This document shows, piece after piece, positions 54,229 to 62,736 of a stretch of DNA of 64,000 bases. The notes under the pieces are model-generated. The model had not been told where the DNA came from. It ran no database searches and saw nothing but the letters and a program-made list of their open reading frames with translations. The position numbers and the translations under genes were made by a program. Within the stretch, counting starts at the first letter, position 1. Each line of letters starts with the position of its first letter. The stretch is taken from positions 37,425 through 101,424 of the forward strand of contig WLHC01000002.1 in the NCBI GenBank assembly GCA_009702925.1, in the 5' to 3' direction. The stretch comes from Actinomycetota bacterium (GTDB taxonomy: Bacteria; Actinomycetota; Actinomycetes; Nanopelagicales; Nanopelagicaceae).

Positions 54229-55106
54229 AGAAAATTCTCTGTATAGGAGATATTGCACTGGATGTAATTTCTCAGCTTAAAGAGCCAATTAACTACGGAA
54301 ACGATACGGCGAGCAAAATCTCTAGCCACCCAGGGGGGCAAGCGGCCAACGTTGCTACGTGGATTACGCGCACAAATACCAAAGCGCATTTGGTTGCAAG
54401 AACGGGAAATGATCCAGTTGGTTTTGCTCTCATTTCTGATTTAGATAAGTATGGAGTTGAGCACTTAAATTTGATGCACTCTGGACGTCCAACAGGTGTT
54501 GTGGTGATCTTGGTTGACTCTAATGGTGAGCGAACTATGTTTCCAGACAATGGTGCCAATGCCGATTTAGAAGTTGCAGATCTTCCGCCACTTGATGATA
54601 TTGATGGCGTCTATCTAAGTGGCTACGCACTCCTTGATTTTAGAAGTCGTGAATCAGTACTTGCGATGGTAAAAAAAGTTAAAGCAGCAGGCAAACCAAT
54701 TTTCTTTGACCCTACAACGACCGGAGCGATGAAAATCGTATCTCGCGAAGAGGTCTTGTCATGGGTTTCACTCATGGATGGCATACTTTTAAACTCTGAA
54801 GAGGCTTTGTATCTCGCAGATGAAACTGATGTTGAAGTAGCCGAGAAGAAATTGACGGAGTACACCCCACTTGTTGTAATCAAGTTGGGATCTAAAGGCG
54901 CTATGGGAATTAACGCAGGACATACATCGAAAGTTCCTGCAGTCACTACAAATGTTGTGGATACCACTGGTGCAGGTGATTCATTTGCCGCTGGTTTTAT
55001 TCCAAAATGGCTTGAAACCAGTGACCTAACTCAAGCACTTTCAGCCGGCGCTGCTCTTGCAGCGAAGTGCGTTTCATCCGTTGGGGCGCGCCCTCCCCTG
55101 AATTAA
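54225..55106 (+). CDS. psuK: PfkB-family kinase, probable pseudouridine kinase
   Basis: A 293-residue ribokinase-fold enzyme; N-terminal GDIALDVI, SSHPGGQAANVATWI, GVVVILVDSNGERTMFPDNGANADL, LLNSEEALYL and the C-terminal signature VDTTGAGDSFAAGF. Coupling to psuG (ATGA) argues for phosphorylation of pseudouridine, giving a complete two-step route to uracil and ribose 5-phosphate. Confidence 0.88.
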   Translation: MKKILCIGDIALDVISQLKEPINYGNDTASKISSHPGGQAANVATWITRTNTKAHLVARTGNDPVGFALISDLDKYGVEHLNLMHSGRPTGVVVILVDSNGERTMFPDNGANADLEVADLPPLDDIDGVYLSGYALLDFRSRESVLAMVKKVKAAGKPIFFDPTTTGAMKIVSREEVLSWVSLMDGILLNSEEALYLADETDVEVAEKKLTEYTPLVVIKLGSKGAMGINAGHTSKVPAVTTNVVDTTGAGDSFAAGFIPKWLETSDLTQALSAGAALAAKCVSSVGARPPLN

Positions 55107-55119
55107 TCCACTGTCTTGG

Positions 55120-55125
55120 CAGAAT
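55120..55125 (+). promoter_or_regulatory. -10 element of a leaderless topoisomerase A transcript
   Basis: CAGAAT lies 6 nt before the ATG at 55132; no Shine-Dalgarno is present. Confidence 0.45.
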
Positions 55126-55131
55126 GCGCAC

Positions 55132-56664
55132 ATGGCAAATGCAAAGACGCCCGTGAAATCTGCGGCAAAAGGAAAGAAACCTGTTGGCCCAAAGCCTGGT
55201 GAGTATCCAGGAAAAATAATTGATATCGATGTATCAAAAGAAGTCTCTGAGTCTTTTCTTGAATACGCATACTCTGTTATTTACTCTCGTGCTCTACCTG
55301 ATGCTCGCGATGGATTAAAGCCAGTACATCGGAGAATTTTGCATCAGATGGCAGATATGGGTCTTCGACCAGAACGTGGGCATGTAAAGAGTGCACGCGT
55401 TGTCGGTGAAGTGATGGGTAAGTTGCACCCTCACGGTGATGGTGCAATTTATGACGCACTCGTTCGCATGGCACAAAGTTTTTCAATGGGCTTGCCATTA
55501 ATTGATGGCCATGGAAATTTTGGTTCATTAGATGCAGGTCCAGCGGCGATGCGTTATACCGAGGCAAGATTGGCAGCAGCTGCAATGGCTATGGTTGCCG
55601 AAGCCGACGAAGACACCGTTGATTTTGGACCAAACTATGACGGACAGCTATCTGAACCAATCGTTTTACCAGCTGCATATCCAAATCTTTTGGTTAATGG
55701 TGGCTCAGGAATTGCCGTAGGTATGGCAACAAATATGGCGCCACATAATCTTGGTGAAGTAATTGCGGCTACTAAGCACTTGATTGAAAATCCAACAGCG
55801 ACCGTTAAACAGTTAATGAAGTTTGTGCCTGGTCCTGATTTTCCAACTGGTGGTGAAATTGTTGGCTTAGAAGGCGTCCGTGAGGCTTATGCAACTGGAA
55901 AAGGCTCCTTCAAAGTTAGAGCAACCGTAGAAATTGAGAAGGTGACCAGTCGCAAGATGGGAATCATCATCAAAGAGCTTCCTTACACAATTGGACCAGA
56001 AAAAGTAGTCGAACGTATCGCTACATTGGTTAAAAATAAAAAGATTCAAGGAATTAGCGACATCATCGACTTGACCGATGGTCAGACAGGAACAAATGTT
56101 GTCATTGAGCTAAAGAATGGCTTTGAACCAGAAGAGGTTCTCGAAAAACTCTATGCGCTTACTCCCATGGAAGATGCTTTTGCAATTAACGCAGTTGCAC
56201 TCGTAAAAGGCAAGCCGCAGACTCTTGGTTTGAAGGAGTTATTGAAAGTCTTTATCGATCACCGTATCGAAGTAATTCGACGACGATCTGAGTTTCGCAA
56301 AGCAAAAGCCCAATCAAGACTTGGCTTAGTGGATGGCCTTTTGAAGGCGATAATCGATATCGATAAGGTCATTAAGATTATTCGAGCCAGTGATGATGCT
56401 GCTCAAGCCAAAGATAAGTTGATTAAAGACTTTAAGTTAAATGAAGAACAGGCAACGTACATCTTAGACATGCCACTTCGACGTTTAACTAAGATGAGCA
56501 AAATCGAACTTGAGACAGAGCAAAAAGAACTTAAATCTGTAATTGCTGAGTTAACAAAACTGCTTAAGAGTGAAGAAGCTATTAAGGCTCAAGTATCAGA
56601 AGAGTTAACAGCAGTTGGAAAGGCCTTTGCTGCCCCACGTCGTACTCGAATTGGTGCTGCTTAA
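55132..56664 (+). CDS. parC: Type IIA topoisomerase subunit A, catalytic core only (no C-terminal domain)
   Basis: A 510-residue GyrA/ParC-type protein. A basic N-terminus is followed by SRALPDARDGLKPVHRRILH, HPHGDGAIYDALVRMAQ, the catalytic tyrosine in AAMRYTEARL (Y142), the tower, and the coiled-coil/exit-gate region with the FRKAKAQSRLGLVDGLL and ILDMPLRRLTKM segments. The family is usually around 800 residues with a beta-pinwheel C-terminal domain; here translation stops right after the core and an ABC-F gene begins 21 nt later. The residue matching E. coli GyrA Ser83 is Gly (G104). Confidence 0.92.
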   Translation: MANAKTPVKSAAKGKKPVGPKPGEYPGKIIDIDVSKEVSESFLEYAYSVIYSRALPDARDGLKPVHRRILHQMADMGLRPERGHVKSARVVGEVMGKLHPHGDGAIYDALVRMAQSFSMGLPLIDGHGNFGSLDAGPAAMRYTEARLAAAAMAMVAEADEDTVDFGPNYDGQLSEPIVLPAAYPNLLVNGGSGIAVGMATNMAPHNLGEVIAATKHLIENPTATVKQLMKFVPGPDFPTGGEIVGLEGVREAYATGKGSFKVRATVEIEKVTSRKMGIIIKELPYTIGPEKVVERIATLVKNKKIQGISDIIDLTDGQTGTNVVIELKNGFEPEEVLEKLYALTPMEDAFAINAVALVKGKPQTLGLKELLKVFIDHRIEVIRRRSEFRKAKAQSRLGLVDGLLKAIIDIDKVIKIIRASDDAAQAKDKLIKDFKLNEEQATYILDMPLRRLTKMSKIELETEQKELKSVIAELTKLLKSEEAIKAQVSEELTAVGKAFAAPRRTRIGAA

Positions 56665-56674
56665 TCCAACTAGA

Positions 56675-56680
56675 TAGACT
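56675..56680 (+). promoter_or_regulatory. -10 element of a leaderless ABC-F transcript
   Basis: TAGACT lies 5 nt before the GTG at 56686, in the 21-nt gap after the topoisomerase gene. Confidence 0.4.
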
Positions 56681-56685
56681 TGGGT

Positions 56686-58284
56686 GTGATTTCAACCCAA
56701 GCACTTGAACTTCGTGCCGGTGCACGCCTTTTAGTCAAGGGCGTCACGGTACGAATCAATGATGGCGATCGCATTGGGTTTGTCGGTCGAAACGGTGCAG
56801 GTAAATCAACGCTAGCTAAAGTTCTTGCCGGTGAGACCATGCCCGCTGGTGGGGCGGTAAATCGCACAGGAAAAATTGGCTATCTGCCTCAAGATCCTCG
56901 AACTGGTGATGAACCAGGAACTGTTATCGATCGAATCCTCTCTGCGCGAGATTTAGATCAAATCTCATCTCGAATGCGTTCTGTCGAAGAAGAGATGGCG
57001 ACGGCACAAGGTGATGCATTGGAAAAAGCGATGGAGCGTTATGGCCGAGTTGAGGCAGAGTTTTCAGCTGCGGGTGGTTACGCAGCATCTGCTGAAGCTG
57101 AGGCTATTGCCACATCATTAGGTGTTTCAGAGGCAGTCTTTTCAAATGAACTCTCAACACTTTCCGGTGGACAACGTCGTCGTATCGAACTTGCTCGAAT
57201 TTTGTTTAGCGGCGCAGAAACTCTTTTACTCGATGAACCGACAAACCACTTGGATGCCGACTCAATTGTTTGGCTACGTGAGTTTTTGTCAAAGTACTCA
57301 GGTGGACTTGTCATTATCTCTCACGATGTAAATTTGATTGAAACCGTTGTAAATAAGGTTTTCTACCTTGATGCCAATAGAAACGTCATCGATGTCTATA
57401 ACTTGGGCTGGAAGGCCTATCTCCTTCAGCGCGAGCAGGATGAGCATCGCCGCAAGAAAGAGCGTGCCAACGCAGAAAAACGTGCTGAGATTTTGCAGAA
57501 GCAAGGCGAAAAAATGCGAGCTAAGGCATCAAAAGCTACTGCTGCACAGGGCATGTTACGTCGAGCGGACAAGCTTCGTAGTGGTTTAGAAGATGTTCGC
57601 GTTGCAGATAAAGTTGCAAGACTTCGTTTTCCAACTCCGGCTCCATGTGGCAAAACTCCGCTATCTGGTGAAGAGCTTTCTAAAAACTACGGCTCACTTG
57701 AAATCTTTACAGATGTATCGTGCGTAATCGACAAAGGCTCAAGAGTTGTCATTCTTGGATTAAACGGTGCTGGTAAAACAACTCTACTAAGAATTTTGGC
57801 CGGTGAACTTGAATCAGATACAGGAAAAGTTGAACATGGTCACGGTTTAAAAATTGGCTACTACGCCCAGGAGCATGAATCCCTAGATTTCGAGCGAACA
57901 ATTTTAGAAAATATGATGTCTGCAACTCCTGATATCAACGAACCAACTGCCAGAAACACTCTTGGTTCATTCTTATTTATTGGTGATGACGTACATAAAC
58001 CGGTCAAAGTCTTATCCGGTGGAGAAAGAACTAGATTGGCACTTGCCGTTCTAGTTGTTTCGGCAGCAAATGTTTTACTACTTGATGAACCAACAAATAA
58101 CTTAGATCCTGCCTCACGAGCAGAAATTCTTGGCGCATTAGCTGAGTACCAAGGCTCTGTCATTATGGTTTCTCACGATGAAGGCGCGGTACAAGCGCTA
58201 AAGCCCGAACGTGTAATTTTGTTGCCAGATGGCGATGAAGATCTTTGGAAAGATGAATATTTCGATTTAGTTGCTATCGACTAA
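56686..58284 (+). CDS. ABC-F family ATP-binding protein
   Basis: A 532-residue soluble protein with two ABC cassettes. Walker A motifs are GRNGAGKSTLAK and GLNGAGKTTLLR; signatures are LSGGQRRRIELARI and LSGGERTRLALAV; Walker B motifs are LLLDEPTNHLD and LLLDEPTNNLD. A charged linker rich in Arg/Lys/Glu joins them. No membrane segments. ABC-F proteins act on the ribosome (translation factors or antibiotic resistance); which applies is not clear. The GTG at 56686 is favoured over TTG at 56680. The stop overlaps parE by 4 nt. Confidence 0.9.
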   Translation: MISTQALELRAGARLLVKGVTVRINDGDRIGFVGRNGAGKSTLAKVLAGETMPAGGAVNRTGKIGYLPQDPRTGDEPGTVIDRILSARDLDQISSRMRSVEEEMATAQGDALEKAMERYGRVEAEFSAAGGYAASAEAEAIATSLGVSEAVFSNELSTLSGGQRRRIELARILFSGAETLLLDEPTNHLDADSIVWLREFLSKYSGGLVIISHDVNLIETVVNKVFYLDANRNVIDVYNLGWKAYLLQREQDEHRRKKERANAEKRAEILQKQGEKMRAKASKATAAQGMLRRADKLRSGLEDVRVADKVARLRFPTPAPCGKTPLSGEELSKNYGSLEIFTDVSCVIDKGSRVVILGLNGAGKTTLLRILAGELESDTGKVEHGHGLKIGYYAQEHESLDFERTILENMMSATPDINEPTARNTLGSFLFIGDDVHKPVKVLSGGERTRLALAVLVVSAANVLLLDEPTNNLDPASRAEILGALAEYQGSVIMVSHDEGAVQALKPERVILLPDGDEDLWKDEYFDLVAID

Positions 58285-60356
58285 ACGTCGATATGTTCGC
58301 GATCAATTTCTGCGTTAGCAATAAACTCTTTGCGTGGGGCCACATCACTTCCCATTAACAGTTCAAACATCGCCTCTGCTGCAGCGGCATCTTTGACAGT
58401 GATTCTGCGTAAAGTTCTAGCATCTGGGTCCATCGTTGTTTCACGAAGCTGATCTGCATCCATTTCGCCGAGACCTTTGTAGCGCTGAATAGGCTCTTTC
58501 CAACGCTTTCCACTCTTCTTTAGATCTGCAGTTAGCTTTTTCATCTCATCATCAGAGTACGTGTAAATGTAGTCGCCCTTCTTGCCTCCCCCACCCATAA
58601 CTTCTATACGGTGTAATGGTGGAATCGCTGCAAATACTCGGCCGGAATCGATCAATGGACGCATGTATCGATACATTAGAGTTAACAAGAGGCAACGAAT
58701 GTGCGCGCCATCAACGTCAGCATCTGACATTAAAATGATTCGACCATATCTAGCCTCATCTAAATCAAAAGACTTACCAGAGCCTGCACCAATAACTTGA
58801 ATGATCGAACCGCACTCTTTGTCTTCTAACATTTGAGATAGAGAAGCCTTCTGCACATTTAAAATCTTTCCACGTATCGGCAAAATCGCTTGGAACTCAC
58901 TGTTACGGGCAGCCTTTGTTGTACCAAGAGCGGAATCACCTTCTACAATAAACAACTCAGTACGTGTCACATCCTCTGAGCGACAATCCGAGAGCTTTGT
59001 CGGTAGCGATGAAGATTCCAGCGCATTTTTACGTCGCTGCAAGTCCTTATGGGCTCTTGCACTAATTCGTGTACGAGATGCGGCGGCGATCTTTTCTAGA
59101 ACAAGTCGCCCATTAGCTTTATCAATGCGCTTAGTTGTATTGAAATACTCTTTCATTTTTTCGGCCACCACAGCCGAGACTATTCGTGTAGCAGCAGATG
59201 TTCCTAATACCTCTTTTGTCTGGCCTTCAAACTGTGGCTCAGACATTCGAACTGTGACTACTGCAGTCAAACCTTCAAGGACGTCATCTTTGATGACATC
59301 GATCTCTTTGTTTGCAAGAGTTTTTGTAGACCTAAGTGCTTCATTGACGACTTTTACTAGTGCACGCTCAAAGCCAAGAACGTGAGTTCCACCTTTTGGC
59401 GTTGCAATAATGTTTACAAAAGAACGCTGTGTAGTTTCAAAGCCATTACCCCACTTCATAGCGATATCAACTTCCATATCGCGCTCGACCTCTGTGGAGA
59501 CCATGTGGCCTTTGTCGTCTAAAACAGGCACGGTCTCTTGATAATGCCCAGTTCCATAAATTCGAATTACATCTCCAACAGCTTCATCTGGTTGCAAAAA
59601 ATTACAATATTCGGTGATTCCGCTCTTGTGGAAGAAGGTTTCAGTGGTTTTTGCCTTTGTCCGATTATCGTTTACAACCAAAGTCAATCCTGGAACCAAG
59701 TAAGAAGTTTGACGTGCACGGTCATAGATGTCGGTCAGATCTAACTCTGCCTCTTTCAAAAAGATTTGACGGTCACTCCACCATTTAATTCGAGTTCCAG
59801 TTACCTTAGAAGAAATCTTTCCAATTACACGCAAACCAGACTTTGGTTGAAAAGAAGCCTTAGGTCCATCACCATCAAATATTCCTGCAGTGCCTCGCTG
59901 AAAAGACATCCAGTAAATCTTGCCATCACGGTCAACTTCTACATCAAGTCTGGAAGCAAGTGCATTTACAACTGAAGCGCCAACACCATGGAGTCCACCT
60001 GATGCAGCATATGAGCCACCACCGAATTTTCCACCAGCATGAAGTTTGGTGAGTACTACTTCAACACCAGTTAAACCAGTCTTTGCTTCTTTATCGACTG
60101 GAATTCCGCGACCATCATCATGGACTTCCACAGAACCATCAGACTCAAGATTGATTTCAATTTTTTTACAGTGGCCGGCCAATGATTCATCGACTGAGTT
60201 ATCAATGATCTCCCACAGACAGTGCATGAGACCACGTGAATCAGTGGATCCGATGTACATACCCGGACGTTTGCGAACTGCATCTAGGCCTTCGAGAACT
60301 GCAAGATCTTTTGCGGTGTAGCTATCTTGCGAACTTGTTGCATCTTTCTCGGCCAT
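58281..60356 (-). CDS. parE: Type IIA topoisomerase subunit B (ParE/GyrB type)
   Basis: A 691-residue ATPase subunit. GHKL motifs: EIIDNSVDESLAG, DDGRGIPVD and GGLHGVGASVVNAL; the transducer region; then Toprim FIVEGDSALGTTKAARN, PIRGKILNVQKA and MSDADVDGAHIRCLLLTLMYRYM. EGDSALGTT replaces the more common EGDSAGGSA. It is the partner of the core-only A subunit at 55.1-56.7 kb. The ATG at 60356 (MAEKDATSS) is taken, not the frame start ten codons earlier. Confidence 0.93.
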   Translation of the reverse strand: MAEKDATSSQDSYTAKDLAVLEGLDAVRKRPGMYIGSTDSRGLMHCLWEIIDNSVDESLAGHCKKIEINLESDGSVEVHDDGRGIPVDKEAKTGLTGVEVVLTKLHAGGKFGGGSYAASGGLHGVGASVVNALASRLDVEVDRDGKIYWMSFQRGTAGIFDGDGPKASFQPKSGLRVIGKISSKVTGTRIKWWSDRQIFLKEAELDLTDIYDRARQTSYLVPGLTLVVNDNRTKAKTTETFFHKSGITEYCNFLQPDEAVGDVIRIYGTGHYQETVPVLDDKGHMVSTEVERDMEVDIAMKWGNGFETTQRSFVNIIATPKGGTHVLGFERALVKVVNEALRSTKTLANKEIDVIKDDVLEGLTAVVTVRMSEPQFEGQTKEVLGTSAATRIVSAVVAEKMKEYFNTTKRIDKANGRLVLEKIAAASRTRISARAHKDLQRRKNALESSSLPTKLSDCRSEDVTRTELFIVEGDSALGTTKAARNSEFQAILPIRGKILNVQKASLSQMLEDKECGSIIQVIGAGSGKSFDLDEARYGRIILMSDADVDGAHIRCLLLTLMYRYMRPLIDSGRVFAAIPPLHRIEVMGGGGKKGDYIYTYSDDEMKKLTADLKKSGKRWKEPIQRYKGLGEMDADQLRETTMDPDARTLRRITVKDAAAAEAMFELLMGSDVAPRKEFIANAEIDREHIDV

Positions 60357-60554
60357 GAGGGCAAAGGCTAACTGCCTAGAGCCCATTTGCGCGCAAAGCG
60401 CGCCGAAACAGTCTCAGATAGTGGAAAAATGGATTTCTCAGTGTAAATTATCGATAAATTATAGATTAAATCAAGCGGGGAATAAATATATGTGGTTTCC
60501 TGTTCCATGTAAGGAAGTTTAAATAGTTGGAAGTACAGGGAAACGGAGAGAGAT

Positions 60555-60767
60555 ATGACAGAACAGTTGTTGCTTGAATCAGTACCTCTTAACGCCTTAG
60601 ATCGTTGCGATCGCTGCGGTGCCCAGGCATACGTCCGAGCAGTACTTCTCAATGGTGGAGAGCTCATGTTCTGCAGCCACCACGGCAAGGAATACGCTGA
60701 AAAGCTAAAGCCAATTGCTGCAAAGATTCAAGATGAATCAGAAAAACTCATCGAATCTAAAAACTAA
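60555..60767 (+). CDS. DUF7455 family protein (small zinc-ribbon-like)
   Basis: A 70-residue protein. LNALDRCDRCGAQAYVRAVLLNGGELMFCSHH has a CxxC pair and a Cys-x-His-His pair fitting a metal site; the tail is helical and charged. This family is common in actinobacteria close to the principal sigma factor gene; its function is unknown. GGAG lies 7 nt before the ATG. The 168-bp gap to parE is AT-rich and holds a GCGCGC-AAA-GCGCGC repeat but no recognisable gene. Confidence 0.82.
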   Translation: MTEQLLLESVPLNALDRCDRCGAQAYVRAVLLNGGELMFCSHHGKEYAEKLKPIAAKIQDESEKLIESKN

Positions 60768-60769
60768 AT

Positions 60770-60961
60770 CTACTTTTCTTTGGGAACTCCCTTATGCGAT
60801 CCATCGCATAAGGGTTTTTCTTTGGATTGACCACAGCCACAAAACTTAGGATTTTCAAGGGTACCTGTGACATTTCCCTCTGAATCCACAATATCAATCG
60901 TTCCCGTTATGCGGATCGAACCGCTTTTAGGATTGATGAAAACCTTTGCATTCTCACCCAT
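60770..60961 (-). CDS. CDGSH iron-sulfur domain protein
   Basis: A 63-residue protein with KFCGCGQSKEKPLCDGSHKG, the three-Cys one-His CDGSH ligand set for a 2Fe-2S cluster. It is probably a small electron-transfer or redox-sensing protein. The ATG at 60961 is chosen over a TTG two codons earlier. Its stop is 2 nt from the convergent DUF7455 stop, and the codons of its CDGSH motif form the terminator hairpin for the opposite strand. Confidence 0.88.
   Translation of the reverse strand: MGENAKVFINPKSGSIRITGTIDIVDSEGNVTGTLENPKFCGCGQSKEKPLCDGSHKGVPKEK
60789..60819 (+). terminator. Rho-independent terminator of DUF7455, inside the CDGSH coding sequence
   Basis: A perfect 12-bp stem CCCTTATGCGAT / ATCGCATAAGGG with a CC turn, followed by TTTTTCTTT on the plus strand, 22 nt after the DUF7455 stop. 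On the other strand the same bases encode P-L-C-D-G-S-H-K-G. Confidence 0.8.
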
Positions 60962-60976
60962 GATCAACGATTTATC

Positions 60977-62647
60977 TTAATCTAGATAATCTCGCAGCAC
61001 CTGGCTACGTGAAGGGTGGCGAAGCTTTGACATGGTCTTTGATTCAATCTGACGAATACGCTCACGTGTTACACCGTAAACTTTTCCGATCTCATCAAGT
61101 GTTTTTGGTTGACCATCAGTTAATCCGAAGCGCATCGCGACAACACCAGCTTCGCGCTCTGAGAGAGTATCTAAAACAGAGTGCAACTGCTCTTGAAGTA
61201 ATGTGAATGAAACGGCATCTGCAGGAACTACTGCCTCTGAATCCTCGATCAAATCTCCGAACTCAGAGTCACCTTCTTCTCCAAGGGGTGTGTGTAGTGA
61301 AATTGGTTCGCGGCCATACTTTTGAACTTCGACTACCTTTTCAGGTGTCATATCTAATTCTTTAGCTAGCTCTTCTGGGGTCGGTTCGCGGCCAAGATCT
61401 TGAAGCATCTGGCGCTGAACACGGGCAAGCTTGTTAATGACTTCAACCATATGGACTGGAATACGAATTGTGCGAGCTTGATCAGCCATTGCACGGGTAA
61501 TTGCCTGGCGGATCCACCACGTTGCATAAGTGGAGAACTTGTAACCCTTTGTATAGTCAAACTTTTCAACGGCGCGAATAAGTCCCAAGTTTCCTTCTTG
61601 AATCAAATCAAGGAACAACATGCCACGTCCTGTGTAACGCTTTGCTAGCGAAACCACCAAACGAAGGTTTGCTTCCAAAAGGTGATTTTTGGCGCGCTTT
61701 CCATCTTCAACAAGGAACTCGAGTTCTCGCTTGTATTTTTTGTCCAACTTCTTTTCGTGCTTCAATTTCTCTTCGGCAAATAAGCCAACTTCAACTCGTG
61801 TAGCAAGCTCAACTTCTAGCTCTGCATTAAGGAGTGCAACGCGACCAATCTGCTTTAAATAGTCCTTTACTGGGTCAGCCGTTGCTCCAGCAGTCATAAC
61901 TGTTTGAACAGGAGCATCGTCTTCTTCGGAGGCCTTTAATGTAAATGCATTCTCTTCATTGCCCTGTGTGGCCTCATCGGCAAGGTCAACTACGCGAGGC
62001 TGATTGCCTTTGTCCTCTTCTTCGCTGTCGATAATCTCGACAACTTCCTTGATTAAAGTCTCTACATCTTCTAGTTCAACTTCTTCTAACTCAACATCCT
62101 CGCCATCAATTTTCGTAACGACGGTTTTTCCAGTCTTTGCATCTATCTTTTCAGATGTAGCTTTAACTGGTTCGACCTTTGGAGCAATTAACTCATACTC
62201 ACTTTTCTTCAAAATTCGAGATGGGGAACCAAGTCCGGATTTGCGCAGCTTCTCAATCATTAAAGGAACTTCACTTGCCAGCGAGCGCGCTTCGTCTACT
62301 AAATCCTTGTCTACCTTTTTTGGAATTCGGTTGATCGATGTAATTCCACGGACTTCAAGTTCGGCCAAAACTTCGTTGTGACGAAGAACGGCATTTTTGG
62401 TGTCAACAATTGCTTGAACATCTTTTGCAGTCAGATCTTTTTTAAGTTCTATTTTCTTGACAGGGGCTTTCTTAACTGGAGCGCTCTTTTTTGCAACCGA
62501 TTTCTTTGCAGTAGCTTTCTTAGCAGGTGATTTTGATGCTGATGTTTTTTTCACAGGAGCTTTTTTGGCAACGGCCTTCTTTGCAACAGCTTTTTTTGCC
62601 GAAGCCTTTGGCTTCACCTTGTTTTTGAGCGCACTAAATACAGCCAC
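60977..62647 (-). CDS. rpoD: Principal sigma factor (RpoD/SigA/HrdB) with lysine-rich N-terminus
   Basis: A 556-residue group 1 sigma-70. Residues 1-70 hold 25 lysines in AKK/VKK repeats; an acidic middle follows. Region 1.2 is [19 protein letters not shown], region 2 contains [23 protein letters not shown], region 3 [19 protein letters not shown], region 4 [18 protein letters not shown]. The GTG at 62647 with AAAGGA 6 nt upstream is the best start; the frame is open 28 codons further upstream, into the leader. Downstream of metX. Confidence 0.95.
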   Translation of the reverse strand: MAVFSALKNKVKPKASAKKAVAKKAVAKKAPVKKTSASKSPAKKATAKKSVAKKSAPVKKAPVKKIELKKDLTAKDVQAIVDTKNAVLRHNEVLAELEVRGITSINRIPKKVDKDLVDEARSLASEVPLMIEKLRKSGLGSPSRILKKSEYELIAPKVEPVKATSEKIDAKTGKTVVTKIDGEDVELEEVELEDVETLIKEVVEIIDSEEEDKGNQPRVVDLADEATQGNEENAFTLKASEEDDAPVQTVMTAGATADPVKDYLKQIGRVALLNAELEVELATRVEVGLFAEEKLKHEKKLDKKYKRELEFLVEDGKRAKNHLLEANLRLVVSLAKRYTGRGMLFLDLIQEGNLGLIRAVEKFDYTKGYKFSTYATWWIRQAITRAMADQARTIRIPVHMVEVINKLARVQRQMLQDLGREPTPEELAKELDMTPEKVVEVQKYGREPISLHTPLGEEGDSEFGDLIEDSEAVVPADAVSFTLLQEQLHSVLDTLSEREAGVVAMRFGLTDGQPKTLDEIGKVYGVTRERIRQIESKTMSKLRHPSRSQVLRDYLD

Positions 62648-62667
62648 AATTGTCCTTTGGTTTTTTC

Positions 62668-62701
62668 TCAGCCATTCGGCTGATGCGATGGCTATATTAT
62701 A
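62668..62701 (-). promoter_or_regulatory. rpoD promoter -10 and leader hairpin
   Basis: A consensus TATAAT on the minus strand (62696-62701) would start a leader of about 40 nt. That leader carries the 6-bp hairpin TCAGCC-GAAT-GGCTGA (62668-62683) followed by an A-run and the Shine-Dalgarno. There is no T-tract on this strand, so the hairpin is not a terminator of metX. Confidence 0.55.
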
Positions 62702-62736
62702 ATTTGGTTTTGACCCTAAATGCACATCCAAAACCG

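Noticed and set aside
56665..56685. A frameshift or premature stop as the cause of the short topoisomerase A subunit
   Set aside because: Only 21 bases separate its stop from the ABC-F start and the ABC-F frame is intact, so no decayed C-terminal domain is present. Deletion or ancestral absence fits better.
60400..60425. GCGCGC-AAA-GCGCGC inverted repeat between parE and DUF7455 as a terminator
   Set aside because: No T-tract follows on either strand and both genes point away from it. It could be an operator, but nothing supports a specific one.
62457..62630. Lysine-codon repeat tract in rpoD as a tandem DNA repeat or CRISPR-like array
   Set aside because: The units are irregular at DNA level and fully explained by a coding AKK/VKK tail.
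62668..62683. Leader hairpin of rpoD as the metX terminator
   Set aside because: On the minus strand it is followed by an A-run, not a T-run, and it lies downstream of a consensus -10.
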